NCBI GenBank assembly: GCA_963204745.1
Contig: CAUJHF010000020.1
Span: forward strand, 124,001 to 188,000
Reading direction: 5' to 3'
Origin: Pseudomonadota bacterium
Lineage (GTDB): Bacteria; Pseudomonadota; Gammaproteobacteria; Steroidobacterales; GCA-2729495
Length of the DNA stretch: 64,000 bases
How positions within the stretch are numbered: the stretch's first letter is position 1; each line of letters opens with the position of its first letter. Below, one piece after another: positions 44,447 through 57,554 of the stretch. Under the pieces are notes generated by a model that had not been told where the DNA came from, did not search any database, and saw only the letters and a program-made list of their open reading frames with translations. The translations under genes were made by a program, and so were the position numbers.

Positions 44447-47071
44447 CTACACCCAGCGCATGAGTCCCATTTCATAAGGGTGCGCTAGGTACACATGCCA
44501 GGGAACCGCCCTGATTTGCAGATTCAGTGCCCCGCACCACGGCGGACGAAAAACCACCCGATATCGCTGGACGCCTTCACTGTCGGCTGCACCCACCGGC
44601 GCAAAGATCTCAACGTAGGCATGGTCATTGCCCACGATCCGCGTGCCACGCTCTGCGGCATCGCGCTCCGCAAAACGTTTCACTGAAACCGTCAGTTCGG
44701 AGCAGAGTTCCCGGGTCAGCAGACATTCAAGGCGCAAATCTTCCGGCACCAGGCCATTAAGCGTTACATCCACTTCAACGGTAACCGGCTCATTGAAATC
44801 CATACGCTGCCCGACTGCAGCTGCCAGCCGCAGACTGACGCCAGGCCAGGCTTCGTGCACGCGCTGCTTCCAGCCAGCCAGCGTCAGTGCCGCCGCATAA
44901 CCATCTGCACTCATCTGCTTTCCGCGCCTCGCTGCGGGTGCATAGAAGAGCCCGGCGTAATCGTGAACGACACGATTCATATTGAAATTGGGCAGAATGG
45001 TCGACATTGAACGCTTGCACTTGCGTACCCAGCCTGGCGAATAACCCAGCCGCTCGTCACGCGCATAGTAGAGTGGTATCACTTCATCCTGGAGGATTTC
45101 ATACAGCGTCCGGGCATCGTGCCAGTCTCGCTCGACCGTATCATCGGAGCGTGGCGAGGGAGGAATCGCCCAGCCGTTTTCTCCGTCGTAGGCTTCGGCC
45201 CACCAGCCATCCAGTACGCTGACATTGATGGTCCCGTTGATCGCGGCTTTCATGCCGGAAGTGCCGCTGGCCTCCATCGGATAGACCGGTGTGTTCAGCC
45301 ACACATCCACACCGGAAGTCAGCATTCTTCCGAGTCCCATGTCATAGCCTTCGACAATGAGCAGCTTTCCAGAGAACTCGGGCAGCTGACTGACACGGTG
45401 CAGCTCCTTCAGGAGTTGCTGCGCCGGTATATCGGCCGGGTGCGCCTTGCCTGCAAAAACAAACACTACCGGACGCTCATCGGTGTCAACAATCTGTTTG
45501 AGCCAGCCAAGATCCTGCAACAGCAGGGTTGCACGCTTGTAAGTGGCAAAACGCCTGCCAAAGCCGATGGTAAGCACATCCGGGCGCTCCGGATCCAGGT
45601 ATTTCAGCAGCCGGTGCACATGCGCTTCGGACAGCTGATTGCGGCTGTGCTGGCGGCGCAGACGCTCGCGAAGACCATAGAGCATCGCCGCTTTGACCTG
45701 CTGGTTGACATACCAGAACCGCCCGTCGGGAATGTCGTCTATCTTGCTGAGCAGTTCGCGATCCGTGATCTGGTATCGCCATGATGGTCCGAGATTCTGC
45801 TCCAGCAGATCTGACCATTCCTTCTGCATGAAAGTCGGAACGTGAACACCGTTAGTCACATAGCCGACAGGATTCTCCGCTGCCGGTACTTCCGGCCACG
45901 CCCCTGCGCAGATATTCGATGTCACCCGGCCATGCAACCGACTGACGCCATTGACGTGCCGCGATCCGCGCAATGCAAGCCTGGTCATGTTAAAACCGGG
46001 ATGCTCACTGTTTTCCCGGGCCAGAGCCAGGAATGCCTCTTCGGTGATACCCAGCTCCGGCACCAGCGTACGAAAGTGGTTCAGTACCGGCTCAGGACCA
46101 AATACGTCATGCCCGGCCGATACCGGCGTGTGCGTCGTGAATACCGTATTTGCCGCCACGACTTCAATCGCAGCGTCAAACACCAGACCGCCAACTACCA
46201 GTTCGCGCGCCCGTTCAATGATCTGGAATGCAGCATGTCCCTCATTGATATGCCAGACCTGTGGAGCCAATCCGGCTGCCCGCAGGGCACGCACACCACC
46301 GATACCCAGAATGATCTCCTGCTGCAGCCGGAGCTGGCTGTCGCCACCATAGAGCTGCCGGGTGATTTGCCGGTCGGCCGGCTCATTCTGCACAAGGTCC
46401 GTGTCGAGCAGCAGAACATTGATTCGCCCCACTCCCGCCTGCCAGACCTTGACTGCAACCTTCCGGCCGTCGATCTGGCAGTGAATAATGATTTCGTTGC
46501 CCGCCGCATCGCGGGTTGCCTGAACCGGTGCGTCATAGGCCTCTATACAGCCATACTCGGCAATCTGCTGACCATGCTCGTCGATCCGCTGGTTGAAGTA
46601 ACCCTGGCGATAAAGCAGGCCAACCGCGACGAAAGGCAGGCGCAGATCACTCGCCGTCTTGCAATGATCGCCGGCCAGAATCCCGAGACCGCCGGAATAG
46701 ATCGGAAAACTCTCGTGGTAACCGAACTCGGCACAGAAATAGGCGATGAGATTATCCTGATCCAGGCCGGCCGGCTCGTAGCCTTCGACTTTCTGTTCCA
46801 GGTACGAGTCATACTCGGCAACAGCGCGACGATAAGAGCCCAGGAAGGTGTCATTTCTGGCGGCCAGTTCCAGTATCGACTGGTCAACACAGCGCAGAAA
46901 TACTTTCGGATTCCGGCCTGTCCTCCACCACAGGCTCCGGTCGAGAGTATCGAAAAGCTGGCGCGTTGGCCGATGCCAGCTGAACCAGAGATTGGAGGCC
47001 AGGTCATTCAGGCGCTCGATGCGCTCCGGCAATCGGGCCTGTACATGCAAAGGGAACTGTTGTCCGGTCAT
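44447..47071 (-). CDS. glgP: Alpha-glucan phosphorylase (GlgP, short/AgpA-like family)
   Basis: The start is ATG 47071 (MTGQQFPLHVQARLP); the in-frame ATG at 47104 has no ribosome-binding site. The 874-residue PLP-dependent phosphorylase releases glucose-1-phosphate from glucans. Visible segments are NLWFSWHRP, FCAEFGYHESFPIYSGGLG, VWHINEGHAAF, VFTTHTPVSAGHD, GYVTNGVHVPTF and the PLP/catalytic block MEASGTSGMKAAINGTINVSVLDG. This is the distinct family seen in Thermotoga and many proteobacteria (DUF3417 N-terminus), not the E. coli MalP/GlgP type. It completes the glycogen module. It is about 120 bp downstream of ligA on the same strand. Confidence 0.93.
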   Translation of the reverse strand: MTGQQFPLHVQARLPERIERLNDLASNLWFSWHRPTRQLFDTLDRSLWWRTGRNPKVFLRCVDQSILELAARNDTFLGSYRRAVAEYDSYLEQKVEGYEPAGLDQDNLIAYFCAEFGYHESFPIYSGGLGILAGDHCKTASDLRLPFVAVGLLYRQGYFNQRIDEHGQQIAEYGCIEAYDAPVQATRDAAGNEIIIHCQIDGRKVAVKVWQAGVGRINVLLLDTDLVQNEPADRQITRQLYGGDSQLRLQQEIILGIGGVRALRAAGLAPQVWHINEGHAAFQIIERARELVVGGLVFDAAIEVVAANTVFTTHTPVSAGHDVFGPEPVLNHFRTLVPELGITEEAFLALARENSEHPGFNMTRLALRGSRHVNGVSRLHGRVTSNICAGAWPEVPAAENPVGYVTNGVHVPTFMQKEWSDLLEQNLGPSWRYQITDRELLSKIDDIPDGRFWYVNQQVKAAMLYGLRERLRRQHSRNQLSEAHVHRLLKYLDPERPDVLTIGFGRRFATYKRATLLLQDLGWLKQIVDTDERPVVFVFAGKAHPADIPAQQLLKELHRVSQLPEFSGKLLIVEGYDMGLGRMLTSGVDVWLNTPVYPMEASGTSGMKAAINGTINVSVLDGWWAEAYDGENGWAIPPSPRSDDTVERDWHDARTLYEILQDEVIPLYYARDERLGYSPGWVRKCKRSMSTILPNFNMNRVVHDYAGLFYAPAARRGKQMSADGYAAALTLAGWKQRVHEAWPGVSLRLAAAVGQRMDFNEPVTVEVDVTLNGLVPEDLRLECLLTRELCSELTVSVKRFAERDAAERGTRIVGNDHAYVEIFAPVGAADSEGVQRYRVVFRPPWCGALNLQIRAVPWHVYLAHPYEMGLMRWV

Positions 47072-47149
47072 GAAATGCTTTTCTGCTCTGCGCGGCGGAT
47101 CCATCGCCAGTCCGGGGATTATGCAGCGTCCCCTACACTACCGGCAATT

Positions 47150-47174
47150 TGCAGTTCCGACTTTGTGAACTGCA
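47150..47174. repeat. Short dyad between ligA and the phosphorylase gene
   Basis: TGCAGTTC (47150-47157) and GAACTGCA (47167-47174) are exact inverted repeats separated by nine bases. No T tract follows on the minus strand, so an operator or weak attenuator is as likely as a terminator. Confidence 0.35.
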
Positions 47175-47192
47175 GCTTCCCCGCGCCATCGG

Positions 47193-49863
<2,671 letters not shown>

Positions 49864-49872
49864 GATCAGCCC

Positions 49873-52800
49873 TCAACTGGCTGCAAGCTTGACTGCCTCA
49901 TCGATATCCACCGCTACCAGACGGGAAACGCCCGGTTCATTCATGGTAACGCCGGTCAACTGCCTGAGCATTTCCATCGTCGTCTTGTTGTGCGTAATCA
50001 CGATGAACTGCACGGTACCGGACATTTCGCGAACGATATCGCAGAAGCGATTTACGTTGGCCTCGTCCAGCGGCGCATCGACCTCATCCAGCAGGCAGAA
50101 CGGCGCCGGATTCAACTCGAAAATCGAGAAGATAAGCGACACCGCAGTCAGCGCCTTTTCACCGCCGGAGAGCAGGTGAATATGGCTGTTGCGCTTGCCC
50201 GGCGGTCGGGCCATGACGGTCACACCCGAACTGAGCAGGTCGTCCCCATCCAGACTGAGATAGGCGTGCCCGCCGCCGAAGAGACGGGGGAACAGCCGCT
50301 TCAGACCAGTATTGATGTTGTCAAAAGTCTCCTGAAACCGGGTCCGGGTTTCACGGTCTATACGCCGGATGGCATGCTCAAGTGTCTCGAGCGCAGCGCT
50401 GAGGTCGGCATGCTGTGAATCCAGATAGGTTTTACGCTCAGACTGTTCGGAAAACTCACTGATAGCGGCGAGATTGATGGGCCCGAGCCGCTCTACAGAC
50501 GCACGAACCGCCTGCAATCGCTGATCCCACTCCCCGGCATCAGCATTCTCCGGAAGCTGGCCCTCCATATCGGCCATCGCAATTCCGGTCGCAGCAAAGC
50601 GCTCAGCAAGTGTTTCGCGGCGCACTTCCAGTTCGCGGACACTGACGCGGAGACCCTCAACCAGCTCGCGAGATACCTCAACCTGTTTTTCCAGTTCATG
50701 TCTGCGCAGTTCGGCTGTCTTGACCTCGGACTCAACGGCTGACAGCTCGTCCCGCTGCTGGTTGAGCTCTTGCTGGATCTCAAGTTGACGCACCAGATAC
50801 CCGTCCAGCTCCTGCTGGAACTCCTGCAGTGGAGCCTCGCTCGCACTGATGTTTTCATTCAGCATCGCCATCCGCTGATCGAGTTGACGTTGCTGGGCAA
50901 CCAGTCGCTCGAGGGCTGCAATCGCAGCACCGTGAGCTGTTCTGCGACCTTCATAGTCGATCTGGATTTGCGCAACCGCAGCGCGGCGATCTTCAGTCCG
51001 CTCCCGGAGACTATTGTAGGCAAGCAGCAAGTCATCCTGTTCCTGCCGCAAGGCCGGCCGACGTTCCTCGAGTGCAGCAAGCGCTGCTTCCGCGGCGACA
51101 AGTCGCTCACGAGCCCCGTCGATCGCGGCGCCGACAGAAACCAGCTCGTCCTGTACCGTGCTGCTGTCCTGCTGCAGGGTCTCCAGTCTCTGGCGTGCGC
51201 GGTCAAGCTCAGTCTGCAGCCCGGCAACGAACGCTGTAGCCTCAAGACTCTGACGATTTGCCTCAGTCAGCCGGCTCTGTGCCTCCAGCCGCTGCCGCTC
51301 AAGTCTTTCGATTTCCTGGCGCAGCTCGATCCGGTTACCGGAAAGCAATTCTGCACGCACTTCATGCTCAGCTACCGCATCGGACAGAGCACGAATCTCC
51401 TGCTCACGCGCCATCATGCCAACATGACGCTGCCCGCGACTGATACGCACCCAGTGCGCACCAAGCCATACACCATCGGGGGTAATAACAGATTCGCCGG
51501 ATTTCAGCGCCCCACGAAGCTGCAGCGCTTCATCCAGGGTATTCGCACAGCGCACCGCCGACAGCACTCGCTGCAACTCACCCGCATTCGTGACACAGGC
51601 CGCCAGGGTTCCTGAGGTGGCTCCCGCATCGCCGTCCGGAGACCTTGAATCCAGCAGCACCAGACTCGTGTCCGGCAAGGCTGACAAGTGCCGGGCTGAG
51701 TCCTCTACACAGATTGCCTGGAGAAAATCTCCCAGCACGGTCTCGATCGCACGCGTCCATCGGTCTTCGGCGACGAGTTCCTGAACCAACCGGCGTCGGC
51801 GCGCAAGCCCGGTACTGGCAAGCCACTCGCCCAGCACCGCTTCCTCGTTACCAAAAGCCGTGTTCTGGATTGCGCGCAAGGTGTCCAGGCGCCCACGCCG
51901 CGACTCCAGCTCACCGCGAAGCTGCAGGACATCCGCTCCCAGCTGCCGCTCTGCCTCGCGCTGCGCCACGAGCCGGCGCTCCACCTCTTCCAGATTGCGG
52001 GTCTCGGACTCAAGACTTGCCAGCGTATCCGCCTGATTCTGCAACAGCACCTGCAGCCTGGCTTCCAGATCAACTACAGAAATCGATGATCTTTCGCCCT
52101 CTACCGAATCCAGCTGCCGGGACAGACGGTCGCGATGCGCACCGATGTGCTCAAGCCGCGTCTGCTCAAGTTGGCGGAGCTGCTGCTGCTCTTTTACGTC
52201 AAGATTGAAGCCGTGCCAGCGCTGTTGCCAGTCTGTCAGCGCAGCCTCACTGCTACGCAGTTCCTCGCCTGCCTGTTCGGCTTCGTAGCGGACTGCTTCA
52301 AGCCGCGGCTCAAAATCAGCAAGCTCAAGATCAAGGCCTTCTACCAGAGCCGTGTCGCGCCCGACCTCTGTGTTGATGCTCTCCAGTTCGGTCTGCGCAC
52401 CGACTAGTTCCCTCAACTGGCGTTCCCGCGATTCACGGCCATGTGCAATCGTCTGTTCGAGCCGCGCAATCTCGCCCTGCACCGAATAGTAGTTTGCCTG
52501 GACCGCAGTAAACCGGTCGCTTACCTCGACGTGCCGCGCCCGCGCCCGCTCGATATCCGCCTCTACCTGGCGCTGCCCTGCGATCGCCGCCTCCAGCCCG
52601 GTCTGTCGCGCGGACAGCTCACCTCGCTGTGCACCCAGGCCCTGATCGAGTTCAGCGAGGCGCATCGAGAGCAGTTCTGCTTCAAGCTGCCGCTCCTGCT
52701 GCTTCAGAGTCTTGTAACGTTCAGCCACCTGTGCCTGTCGCTGCAGGTGCCTGATCTGCTTCTCGACCTCGGTACGCAGGTCTGCAAGGCGCGCCAGATT

Positions 52801-53367
52801 TTCACGCGTATTGTGGATACGGGTTTCCGTCTCCCGACGCCGCTCCTTGTACTTGGATATCCCCGCTGCTTCCTCAATGTAGCTGCGCATTTCCTCCGGC
52901 TTCGCATCGACAAGGCGGGACACCATGCCCTGCTCGATGATGGCGTAGCTGCGCGGCCCGAGACCGGTACCCATGAAAAGGCTGGTGATATCCTTGCGCC
53001 GGCATCGCGTATTGTTCAGAAAGTACTGCGATATGCCGTCACGACTGACCATGCGGCGGATCGAGATCTCTGCATAACTTGCGTATTGACCGCCAAGCGC
53101 ACCGTCGGAGTTATCGAAGAACAGTTCGATGGATGCTGAACCGACCGGCTTCCGTGAGTTTGACCCGCTGAATATGACGTCCTCCATGGAGTCGCCACGC
53201 AGGTGCCGGGCGGAAGTCTCACCCATGACCCAGCGGATCGCATCGATGACGTTCGACTTCCCGCAGCCATTCGGGCCGACTACACCGACCAGATTACTGG
53301 GAAAGTGAACCGTGGTCGGGTCCACAAAGGACTTAAAACCCGCAAGCTTTATCTTGCTGAGTCGCAT
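49873..53367 (-). CDS. smc: Chromosome segregation ATPase SMC
   Basis: A 1164-residue SMC protein. N-terminal Walker A is GPNGCGKSNVIDAIRWVMGE (about residues 31-50). A long coiled coil follows, interrupted by the hinge (about 500-640, TSLVLLDSRSPDGDAGATSG). The C-terminal ABC signature is LLSGGEKALTAVSLIFSI, and Walker B is FCLLDEVDAPLDEANVNRF. It dimerises at the hinge and, with ScpA/ScpB (not in the window), organises the chromosome. Presence of SMC rather than MukB fits non-enteric Gammaproteobacteria. It heads the smc-zipA-ligA run and is divergent from queF. Confidence 0.97.
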   Translation of the reverse strand: MRLSKIKLAGFKSFVDPTTVHFPSNLVGVVGPNGCGKSNVIDAIRWVMGETSARHLRGDSMEDVIFSGSNSRKPVGSASIELFFDNSDGALGGQYASYAEISIRRMVSRDGISQYFLNNTRCRRKDITSLFMGTGLGPRSYAIIEQGMVSRLVDAKPEEMRSYIEEAAGISKYKERRRETETRIHNTRENLARLADLRTEVEKQIRHLQRQAQVAERYKTLKQQERQLEAELLSMRLAELDQGLGAQRGELSARQTGLEAAIAGQRQVEADIERARARHVEVSDRFTAVQANYYSVQGEIARLEQTIAHGRESRERQLRELVGAQTELESINTEVGRDTALVEGLDLELADFEPRLEAVRYEAEQAGEELRSSEAALTDWQQRWHGFNLDVKEQQQLRQLEQTRLEHIGAHRDRLSRQLDSVEGERSSISVVDLEARLQVLLQNQADTLASLESETRNLEEVERRLVAQREAERQLGADVLQLRGELESRRGRLDTLRAIQNTAFGNEEAVLGEWLASTGLARRRRLVQELVAEDRWTRAIETVLGDFLQAICVEDSARHLSALPDTSLVLLDSRSPDGDAGATSGTLAACVTNAGELQRVLSAVRCANTLDEALQLRGALKSGESVITPDGVWLGAHWVRISRGQRHVGMMAREQEIRALSDAVAEHEVRAELLSGNRIELRQEIERLERQRLEAQSRLTEANRQSLEATAFVAGLQTELDRARQRLETLQQDSSTVQDELVSVGAAIDGARERLVAAEAALAALEERRPALRQEQDDLLLAYNSLRERTEDRRAAVAQIQIDYEGRRTAHGAAIAALERLVAQQRQLDQRMAMLNENISASEAPLQEFQQELDGYLVRQLEIQQELNQQRDELSAVESEVKTAELRRHELEKQVEVSRELVEGLRVSVRELEVRRETLAERFAATGIAMADMEGQLPENADAGEWDQRLQAVRASVERLGPINLAAISEFSEQSERKTYLDSQHADLSAALETLEHAIRRIDRETRTRFQETFDNINTGLKRLFPRLFGGGHAYLSLDGDDLLSSGVTVMARPPGKRNSHIHLLSGGEKALTAVSLIFSIFELNPAPFCLLDEVDAPLDEANVNRFCDIVREMSGTVQFIVITHNKTTMEMLRQLTGVTMNEPGVSRLVAVDIDEAVKLAAS

Positions 53368-53501
53368 AATTTCAGACGCCCAGGATGAGTAACAACACTA
53401 ACGGGTGCGGCAGACCTAGTGTAAATTAAATCCCGGCCTTGCACACCCAAAGCCGGGAGATCAGCGATCATCTACAAGCACATACAAACGAGCCAGCTAT
53501 T

Positions 53502-53918
53502 GTGAACAGCAACGATCCGAATCAGCCTGTACTGGAGACCTTCCAGAACCCGGAAACCGCGAGACCCTACACTATTCGCATGCGCCTTCCGGAATTTACC
53601 TGCCTCTGTCCGCGCACGGGGCAGCCGGATTTCGCTGTTCTTTATCTGGAGTACATTCCTGATAAGCTGTGTATCGAACTGAAGTCCCTGAAAAACTACA
53701 TCTGGTCTTTCCGTGACCGGGGTGTTTTTCACGAGGCGGTGACCAACCATATCCTGAATGAACTGGTAAGCGCGGTGGCGCCCCAATTCATGCGCCTGAG
53801 CGCAGATTTCAATGTCCGGGGCGGGATTTATACATCGGTCGTCGCCGAACACCGGCAGACCGGCTGGCAAGCCGAGGTACCGGTCCAGCTGCCGACACGC
53901 GAAACAGATCAAGTGTAG
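53502..53918 (+). CDS. queF: NADPH-dependent preQ0 (7-cyano-7-deazaguanine) reductase, short type
   Basis: A protein of about 138 residues if started at GTG 53502 ([14 protein letters not shown]); the ORF runs back to TTG 53439 and the start is not certain because no strong ribosome-binding site is visible. It is the unimodular Bacillus-type QueF, not the long bimodular E. coli type. The active site is in [13 protein letters not shown]: Cys36 forms the thioimide with preQ0 and Asp43 is the proton donor, with the seven-residue spacing of the B. subtilis enzyme. [20 protein letters not shown] is the NADPH/substrate block. It reduces a nitrile to an amine in queuosine synthesis, linking functionally to gluQ in this window. 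Confidence 0.94.
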   Translation: MNSNDPNQPVLETFQNPETARPYTIRMRLPEFTCLCPRTGQPDFAVLYLEYIPDKLCIELKSLKNYIWSFRDRGVFHEAVTNHILNELVSAVAPQFMRLSADFNVRGGIYTSVVAEHRQTGWQAEVPVQLPTRETDQV

Positions 53919-54025
53919 CTACCAGCACCCCGGGCGGCTCGGTCAGGGAACCCGCTACGGGTCTTTGCGCCCAGCCCGGGCTATGTATAATTCGGCGGTT
54001 TACCGAGCCCTTTGGGATTTATTAC

Positions 54026-54814
54026 ATGCCTGCAGCAAAGCGACCGGCCCGCAAAGCCAAGCCTTCCGCAAAGACCAAAACAGCCTCTGCTACCGCCAAA
54101 ACACGTAGCGGCGCCCGCAGGACTGGCGTCAAGGCGGCAGCGGCAGCCAGAGTCAAGGCCAAGCCGGCAGCAAAAACAGCCGCAAAATCGGCCGCAAAGC
54201 CCGCGAAAAAGAAAGCCGCTGCGAAGCCGGCCAAACGCGCCGCGACCGGCCGGGTGTCCGCAAAAAGCGGACCCAGGACCGCGGCGCGACCTTCAGCCGG
54301 AACCACCCCACACAAGGTGGCCAGCAAGGGACGCACAAAGCCATCGGCGCTGAAGTCCGAGACTTACGAATACGACCCGAATGCCTTGATTCATGGAATC
54401 CGGCCTTATAAGCCCAAGGCCAGCGAGAGCTACATGAACGATGCCCAGCTTGAACACTTCCGCGAGGTCCTTTTGGCCTGGAAGCGGGAACTGATGGAGG
54501 AGGTAGATCGCACCGTTCACCATATGCAGGATGAGGCCAGCAATTTTCCTGATCCGAATGACCGGGCCACGCAGGAATCCGAGTTCGGACTGGAACTGCG
54601 CACCAGGGACCGCGAACGCAAGCTCCTGAAGAAGATCGCGTCGGCACTGGCACGTATCGATGACAAGAGTTATGGATATTGTGAAGAGACGGGCGAGGAA
54701 ATCGGCCTGAAGCGCTTGGAGGCCCGCCCGGTCGCAACCTTGTGCCTTGAGGCTCAGGAACGGCGGGAACTTGCCGAACGACAATATGGCGAGCGCGATG
54801 ACCGGCACCGGTAA
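54026..54814 (+). CDS. dksA: DksA-family RNA polymerase regulator with histone-like N-terminal tail
   Basis: A 262-residue protein. Residues 1 to about 110 are a low-complexity Lys/Ala/Pro/Arg tail (KSAAKPAKKKAAAKPAKRAA) like histone H1. The rest is DksA: YMNDAQLEHFREVLLAWKRELMEEVDRTVHHM and a coiled coil with DPNDRATQESEFGLELRTRDRE, then a zinc-finger region. Of the four zinc Cys of E. coli DksA, Cys219 and Cys240 are kept while the partners are Thr222 (CEET) and Ala243 (CLEA). A zinc-independent form resembling Pseudomonas DksA2 is therefore likely. The coiled-coil-tip DxxDxA (DPNDRA) that enters the polymerase secondary channel is intact, so stringent-response function with ppGpp is expected. 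Confidence 0.93.
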   Translation: MPAAKRPARKAKPSAKTKTASATAKTRSGARRTGVKAAAAARVKAKPAAKTAAKSAAKPAKKKAAAKPAKRAATGRVSAKSGPRTAARPSAGTTPHKVASKGRTKPSALKSETYEYDPNALIHGIRPYKPKASESYMNDAQLEHFREVLLAWKRELMEEVDRTVHHMQDEASNFPDPNDRATQESEFGLELRTRDRERKLLKKIASALARIDDKSYGYCEETGEEIGLKRLEARPVATLCLEAQERRELAERQYGERDDRHR

Positions 54815-55001
54815 AAGTCGAGAAACAGCCTGTAAGCTGATGATTTCCAGACGATAATAAAATAAAAACAAGCACGCCGATTCAGTTGAGCTGCAGCGCG
54901 AACTAAATTCGACTGGAACAGGTCTATAAGTGGTAGTTGGAACTGTCCAACATGGGATGACTGGCGTAAAGCCTGTCCCTGAAACCACGGAGGGACCTAC
55001 G

Positions 55002-55388
55002 ATGGGCGAGCAGAGACTGATTCGAAAATACGTTAATCGCCGACTCTACGACACGACTCAAAGCCGCTACGTAAATCTGGACGATCTGCGGGAGCTGATT
55101 ACCAAAGGCTCCCAGGTCAAGGTCGTCGAACAGGCCACAGGTGCCGATATCACCACGCCCGTGCTGCTGCAGATCATCGCTGAAACCCAGCGTGGCAATA
55201 CCCCTTTGCTGTCGGCTGAGTTTCTGGCCACCATGATCAGGCTCGGCGCACTGGATCGTGATCCGGAACTTCCTGCCCGTCTTGACCGTGCGCTGAAGAA
55301 CCTGCTGGACAAGCAATCGCCTGTCGCGGCCGGCTCCGGAAGCAGCGGAAATGCATCAATGGCGGCTACAGCGGGTTACACCGTCTGA
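55002..55388 (+). CDS. phaR: PhaR-type polyhydroxyalkanoate synthesis regulator
   Basis: ATG 55002 is chosen because GGAGGGA lies upstream and the protein then begins with the family N-terminus. The 128-residue protein has the PHB/PHA accumulation-regulator DNA-binding domain, LIRKYVNRRLYDTTQSRYVNLDDL (about 5-28), then a QATGADITTPVLLQIIAE segment and a low-complexity Gly/Ser/Ala tail. PhaR represses phasin and PHA genes and binds PHA granules, so the organism probably stores polyhydroxyalkanoate in addition to glycogen. No pha genes are adjacent. An AT-rich 187-bp region before it is likely its promoter, and possibly its autoregulatory site. Confidence 0.88.
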   Translation: MGEQRLIRKYVNRRLYDTTQSRYVNLDDLRELITKGSQVKVVEQATGADITTPVLLQIIAETQRGNTPLLSAEFLATMIRLGALDRDPELPARLDRALKNLLDKQSPVAAGSGSSGNASMAATAGYTV

Positions 55389-55432
55389 GCCGCCACCGAT
55401 AGCGGCAGCTTTGTGAGGGAAGAGGCTGGACG

Positions 55433-57514
55433 TCAGGCGGCGTCCAGTCCCCGCATGCTCAGGCGAACCCTGCCCTGCCGGTCGACTTCAAGCACCTTGA
55501 CGCGTACGACATCGCCTTCGTTCAGCTTGTCGCCGACACGCTCTACGCGTTCATCCGAAATTTGCGAGATATGGACCAGGCCGTCCCGGCCCGGGAGAAT
55601 CGTGACGAAGGCGCCAAAGTCCATCAACCTGGCGACTTTACCCTCGTAGATCCGGCCGACCTCGACATCTGCAGTTATCAGTTCAATGCGCTGTTTGGCC
55701 TCACGTCCGGCGGCAGCCTGAACCGAGGCGATCTTTACCGTACCATCGTTGTCGATATCGATGGTTGCGCCGGTTTCCTCAGTGATCGCGCGGATAACCG
55801 AGCCGCCCTTCCCGATCACATCCCGGATTTTTTCCGGATCAATCCGCATCATGATGATGGTCGGCGCCCAGTCAGACATCTGCTGACGGTGTGACGACAG
55901 AACGCTGTTCATCTGCTCGAGAATGTACAGGCGGCCTTCGCGCGCCTGCGCAAGTGCATCCTGCATGATTTCGCGCGTAATGCCATCAATCTTGATGTCC
56001 ATCTGCAGTGCTGTCACGCCGGTGGCGCTGCCTGCAACCTTGAAGTCCATGTCACCCAGATGATCTTCATCACCCAGAATATCGGTGAGCACCTGATAAC
56101 GGTCCTCGTCCTTGATAAGGCCCATGGCGACACCAGCAACAGGAGCCGCCAGCGGAACACCTGCATCCATCAGGGCAAGGCTGGTACCGCAAACGGTAGC
56201 CATTGAACTGGAGCCGTTTGATTCGGTGATTTCTGAAACCACGCGCACCACGTAGGGGAATGTCTGCATATCCGGCAGCACGGCCTGGATACCGCGCCTG
56301 GCGAGACGCCCATGACCGATTTCGCGCCGCTTGGGAGACCCGACGCGGCCCGTTTCATTCACGCTATAGGGAGGAAAGTTGTAGTGCAACATGAAACGGT
56401 CGCGGTACTCGCCGGTAATGGCATCGATGATCTGGGCGTCGCGGTCCGTACCCAGCGTGGCGACAACCAGCGCCTGTGTCTCACCGCGGGTAAACAACGC
56501 AGAGCCATGTGTCCTGGGGAGAACACCTGTTCGCACGGCAATGGGCCGAACTGTACGGGTGTCGCGACCGTCGATACGCGGCTGACCCGCGAGAATCTGC
56601 CCCCTCACAATCTTCTTCTCAAGCCGCGAAAGTTCAGCAACGATAGCGTCCTTGGTCGGACCCCCATCCACAAGCAGCGCCGCAATCGTCTGCTCCTTGA
56701 TCTTGCCTACTTCTGCAGTACGGAGCTGCTTGTCCTGGACCTTGTATGCTGCGGAAAACTGCTCGCCAACCGCCGCTGCCACCGCGGCAGCCAGGTTGGG
56801 GTCACCGGCCGGTGGCTGCCAGTCCCAGACCGGCTTGCCCGCTTCAGCAGCGAGCTCTCGAATTGCCTCGATAGCGACCTGCATCTGTGCATGTCCAAAC
56901 ATTACCGCATCGAGCATGACGGTTTCGGAGAGCTGCTGGGCAGATGATTCCACCATCAGCACTGCTTTCGATGTTCCGGCAACAACGAGGTCGAGCTTCG
57001 ATGTGGCCAGCTGCGCGGCCGAAGGATTCAGGACGAATTTTTCATCGACGTATCCGACCCGTGCCGCACCAATTGGACCGAGAAACGGTGCGCCGGTGAG
57101 CGCAACTGCAGCCGAGGCACCAAGCATCGCAGGGATGTCGGAATCGATCTGGGGATCCACCGACACAACGGTGGCGATCACCTGTACTTCGTTGAGGAAC
57201 CCCTTGGGAAACAGCGGGCGGAGCGGTCGGTCAATCAGGCGGCAGACCAGGGTTTCCTTCTCGCTTGGCCGTCCTTCACGACGGAAAAAGCCGCCAGGGA
57301 TACGACCGGCTGCAAAGGTCTTTTCCTGATAATCGATAGTCAGCGGAAAGAAGTCCCGGCCCGGCGACGCTTCCTTTTTTGCGACCGCTGTAACCAGCAC
57401 GATGGTATCGCCCATGCTGACGACCACAGCACCACCGGCCTGCCTGGCGATTTCGCCGGTCTCGATGCTTACCTGATGTTCGCCGTAGGGAAAAGACTTC
57501 TTGACTATAGCCAC
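55433..57514 (-). CDS. pnp: Polynucleotide phosphorylase
   Basis: A 693-residue phosphorolytic 3'-5' exoribonuclease and degradosome component. It has two RNase PH domains, the first starting [25 protein letters not shown] and the second including [10 protein letters not shown] and [16 protein letters not shown], with [18 protein letters not shown] at the catalytic Asp region. A KH domain ([20 protein letters not shown]) and an S1 domain ([29 protein letters not shown]) follow. It lies directly downstream of rpsO, as in most Gammaproteobacteria, with a stem-loop in its leader that could be the autoregulatory RNase III-type site. Confidence 0.97.
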   Translation of the reverse strand: MAIVKKSFPYGEHQVSIETGEIARQAGGAVVVSMGDTIVLVTAVAKKEASPGRDFFPLTIDYQEKTFAAGRIPGGFFRREGRPSEKETLVCRLIDRPLRPLFPKGFLNEVQVIATVVSVDPQIDSDIPAMLGASAAVALTGAPFLGPIGAARVGYVDEKFVLNPSAAQLATSKLDLVVAGTSKAVLMVESSAQQLSETVMLDAVMFGHAQMQVAIEAIRELAAEAGKPVWDWQPPAGDPNLAAAVAAAVGEQFSAAYKVQDKQLRTAEVGKIKEQTIAALLVDGGPTKDAIVAELSRLEKKIVRGQILAGQPRIDGRDTRTVRPIAVRTGVLPRTHGSALFTRGETQALVVATLGTDRDAQIIDAITGEYRDRFMLHYNFPPYSVNETGRVGSPKRREIGHGRLARRGIQAVLPDMQTFPYVVRVVSEITESNGSSSMATVCGTSLALMDAGVPLAAPVAGVAMGLIKDEDRYQVLTDILGDEDHLGDMDFKVAGSATGVTALQMDIKIDGITREIMQDALAQAREGRLYILEQMNSVLSSHRQQMSDWAPTIIMMRIDPEKIRDVIGKGGSVIRAITEETGATIDIDNDGTVKIASVQAAAGREAKQRIELITADVEVGRIYEGKVARLMDFGAFVTILPGRDGLVHISQISDERVERVGDKLNEGDVVRVKVLEVDRQGRVRLSMRGLDAA

Positions 57515-57554
57515 AATGAATTCCTCAAATTTTCTGGCAAGGCAATGGAGAGAG

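Noticed and set aside
55433-55460. CTGGACG/CGTCCAG hairpin near the pnp stop
   Set aside because: Only a 7-bp stem partly inside the coding region and without a T tract; not called as a terminator.
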